Source: CAVQCT01 sp964371785 (lineage in GTDB: Bacteria; Zixibacteria; MSB-5A5; GN15; FEB-12). From it: a stretch of DNA of 64,000 bases. The translations under genes and the position numbers were made by a program. The stretch covers positions 248,001-312,000 of the forward strand of contig CAYJOL010000001.1 of assembly GCA_964371785.1 (NCBI GenBank). Direction: 5' to 3'. The notes under the pieces were generated by a model. It was not told where the DNA came from, ran no database searches, and was given only the letters and a program-made list of their open reading frames with translations. This document shows positions 63,801 through 64,000 of the stretch, one piece after another; position 1 is the first letter of the stretch, and each line of letters starts with the position of its first letter.

Positions 63801-64000
63801 GAAGCAGATGCGCGAAGTCGTCACGTCGTAACTTCCACCTTCGGCCGTCACGCTCATCAGATTATGGTTCGGGTCGCTAACGCCCACAGGGATACAAATC
63901 TGCTGTGCATCACACGAAGAAATCGTGCTGTCCGGCGGCAGAATGACCAGCGGTGCAGTGTTACAGTTCACTGTTACACTGAAGGTCTTCGTGTAGGTCT
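57810..64000 (-). CDS. Giant secreted repeat protein with cohesin-like, dockerin-like and sorting domains (5' end beyond window)
   Basis: At least 2060 residues, open at the right edge; the signal peptide is not in view. About 18 tandem repeats of 80-95 residues share the plan N-x-[PA]-P, C, [IV]-C-[IF]-P, G-x-Y, CF-x-x-D-x-[SA]-G-x-Y, A-x-D-x-CG, VTV, so each should be an Ig-like sandwich with internal Cys pairs. A cohesin-like domain follows (HTVRLNVESNEAIGGFDLLL...SFDASVMAF). Next is a dockerin-like segment with two Ca-binding loops (DINLNKVPYEIAD near 58650 and DVNGDGLTLSVAD near 58530). The C-terminus starts GQNYPNPFNPTT and ends TKKMILLK, an FCB sorting/FlgD-type domain. It is probably a cell-surface or matrix protein; the ligand is unknown. 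Confidence 0.92.
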   Translation of the reverse strand, partial: TYTKTFSVTVNCNTAPLVILPPDSTISSCDAQQICIPVGVSDPNHNLMSVTAEGGSYDVTTSRICFTADTSGVYRLKVTAMDSCEVSDTDEMLVTVHLNNVPVCSLPTDTTIDLCAPEQISLPVSATDPDGNLVGCSIIDGPGQLVGRNWVFNATADDSVTVTIQCSDSCGATCQSSFTLKVRVNQAPVCSLPQDQTIRQCAPEQVMLPVNSTDADGDSLSCVIVEGPGSLVNGYWVYTPQGNETVTVKVRCTDPCGSFCEGSFTVNFETNHPPLLATYDSTVYLCDVQPICFDIQGHDPDGDNMLISQYSGPGQFEQLTDSTGRTCFTPEGVDSAIYIFVYCATDSCGAYPEKYTPPACNDTVKITVVINRPPQIVCPESQHFFTCGEDTFCFDINAIDPESGHVTYRVLSENATIDGQNVCVTGTISDTLFVEIEAMDDCGHADTCTVPVYIDGNRPPVVVTADDFSVSECTTQSICFDASVGDSDLNLDAVAVNFGTYNAETGQVCFEADTAGIYTITVNAIDSCGASSSSTTQVTVNLNQPPSVSLGDDQTLSLCAPSQICIEPTITDVNLTGVTTNIGTYDSETGKFCFTPDTAGVYTLILRAMDACEASTTDTVLITVILSDGPFVTLGDDFATFLCSPGEVCVDVNTVSNPSSVSTSGATYNAETHTLCFMPDTAGTYHLSMTVVDSCGLSASDDVNVTVKLNHAPQIAVHMPDTTVYLCSPQMVNLPFSGLDVDNNIASVTSNRGSYKTGYISFVPYDGGLYQIIATVTDSCGAVAKDTAYVTVQTDQLVDVVVPRDTTLFVCSLDTICFPIYGIPTNGTVQVSGINTWYNPEDQTVCFYAECATANRITVTVTTPCSTYRKSFTATIRCNTAPLVMFPPDTTITICDPTSVCIPVGVTDVDHNIVNVSTQGGSYSPTTSRVCFNADTSGTYSLSLTATDACGATDTDEILVHVTVNSAPVIEYQPADTIYKYCGNDSVCFPISVTDAQNNLVSLIASRGVYSVQNQELCFKPDSSGPYCIVITATDACGARSVDTVCVTVDAGSFVEFTCPEPITAQPICQPGQVCVPLSITGVNYTVQTSIGSFTNGNLCFNADTSGTYKITVTATAECNTVSCQVSVLVTVNEPVQITCPGAVDTLLCGPDTLNYLYQVSSSVESVTATAPAYVSNGQVYVPVLTGGTYGVMLIATGQCGSDTCMFTLQARLNSKPTVVGRDSTLTVCQLDSICIPFTATDVDTNLASVTANIGIVNGNKVCFKPAAFGLTSIILTATDQCGAQSADTLRIRVNAGGIASIICPEDQYATLCGPDTVHVSVPISPSSAHVRVFDNGQVILAPYNIATGILSLYVSQSGTHNIKLIAEDQCGSDTCDFVLHADIAQPASVTSPARIDTTLCLVEPTSFCFPIIVTGTGVQVTVKPSGSYTAGYVCFPVSQAGTYSVQIIATNNCGTDTSTTTLNIGANPAPSLHLPSGLVFERCPDDTETICIDGIYATDNKSVTSLVKVCGPGTYEPARVDSGRICFLPSAFGTITFCFETSDGCTAVTDTMYVDINEKPDCDVCTRVSIDGGECIPVGVQHTVRLNVESNEAIGGFDLLLSFDASVMAFNTATIQSTAIEQWEYFTFRLGSTGCGSACPSGLVRLISIADVNNGAHHPPSSSLLPNGSLVNMQFQISNDQNLGDQFLPISFVWYDCGDNTFSDPSGTMLFMDKRIYNSENTLIWDEDDDINYPSSSRPYGLGALDDCLAGASSAPVRCSEFFNGGICILHPDSIDARGDINLNKVPYEIADAVLYSNYFIYGLQVFKINLAGQIAASDVNGDGLTLSVADLVLLLRIITGDADPLPKIAPYEEPLALSSACQHDNMVVSTEAAGDIGGALLVYDLPDGVQIDQPVLSARANGMDMMYDIVDGQLRLLVYSMSQGRVAAGTNELVKIPFHGTGQPTLVKSEFADYQGRPYRVLSKGGNLPAGFELGQNYPNPFNPTTTIELALPVATDWSLSIYNINGSLVNRFTGSNEAGTVKVEWDGTGSSGGQVASGVYIYRLDAGSFNDTKKMILLK
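59310..64000 (-). repeat. About 18 tandem Cys-rich Ig-like repeats, with sign of a ten-repeat block duplication
   Basis: The repeat array of the giant protein, about 250-285 bases per unit. The unit near 63960-63700 (NTAPLVILPPDST...) and the unit near 61365-61100 (NTAPLVMFPPDTT...) are much closer to each other than to their neighbours. The residues just before both are also alike (TYTKTFSVTVNC and TYRKSFTATIRC). This places a copy boundary about 2.6 kb, or ten repeats, apart. Confidence 0.75.

Noticed and set aside
59310..64000. Regular spacing of similar sequence considered as CRISPR or intergenic repeats
   Set aside because: The periodicity of about 260 bases is carried by one continuous protein frame, and the units are diverged at DNA level.

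Overview
The window looks like chromosomal DNA from an uncultured diderm bacterium of the FCB side of the tree, and candidate phylum Zixibacteria is my best guess. The grounds are: (i) two secreted proteins end in an FCB-type C-terminal sorting/FlgD-like domain (one with the NYPNPFNPTT motif); (ii) the giant surface protein at the right edge carries a dockerin-like segment of a style (DINLN...YEIADAV) I associate with Zixibacteria; (iii) an outer membrane is implied by TamA, TamB, AsmA and a beta-barrel protein; (iv) there is a very large acyl-CoA dehydratase activase-type protein of the kind found in anaerobes. The taxonomic call is inference. I found no rRNA, tRNA, CRISPR array, insertion sequence or prophage gene. 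The region is dense, mostly housekeeping, and many genes overlap or are a few bases apart.

Layout, left to right. 1-2700: the N-terminus of a secreted protein cut by the edge, an unknown protein, a hotdog thioesterase and a lipoprotein, all on the minus strand. 2749-4688: argF, and a LiaF-like membrane protein on the plus strand. 4712-11736 (minus): yicC-gmk-rpoZ-topA-xer-hslV-hslU, which merges two widely conserved gene neighbourhoods. 11817-22707 (minus): an AsmA protein, an amino-acid ABC permease and ATPase, a catalytically dead M1-peptidase-like protein, a secreted subtilisin, and a pair of odd two-component proteins. 22813-26045 (minus): UPF0173 hydrolase, mnmA and iscS. 26138-34820 (minus): ECF sigma factor, zinc-finger anti-sigma factor, HtrA-like protein with all three catalytic residues replaced, a carboxymuconolactone-decarboxylase-like protein, TamB and TamA, in one tight run that looks like a single envelope-stress operon. 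34984-40062: DUF401 permease (minus), then pabB, pabC, an outer-membrane protein and an AlkD-like protein (plus). 40109-44745 (minus): creatininase-family and DUF2064 proteins, a pseudo-receiver protein, rhomboid protease, a 35-residue membrane ORF, and thioredoxin. 44965-49170 (minus): the 1401-residue activase/dehydratase-like fusion. 49510-57748 (plus): dtd-maf-rodZ-like-GT9-like-smc-ftsY-yjbQ-rlmH. 57810 to the right edge (minus): a surface protein of more than 2060 residues with about 18 Cys-rich Ig-like repeats, a cohesin-like domain, a dockerin-like segment and a sorting domain.

The most noteworthy theme is repeated loss of catalytic residues in signalling and envelope genes: a dead HtrA inside a sigma/anti-sigma operon, a dead M1 peptidase translationally coupled to an ABC transporter, a receiver domain without its Asp, and a histidine kinase whose ATP-binding motifs are gone next to a receiver-H-box protein with no ATPase domain. 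The sigma-antisigma-pseudoHtrA-CMD-TamB-TamA operon is the best candidate here for an undescribed system. All residue numbers were counted by hand from the translation and are approximate for long proteins.
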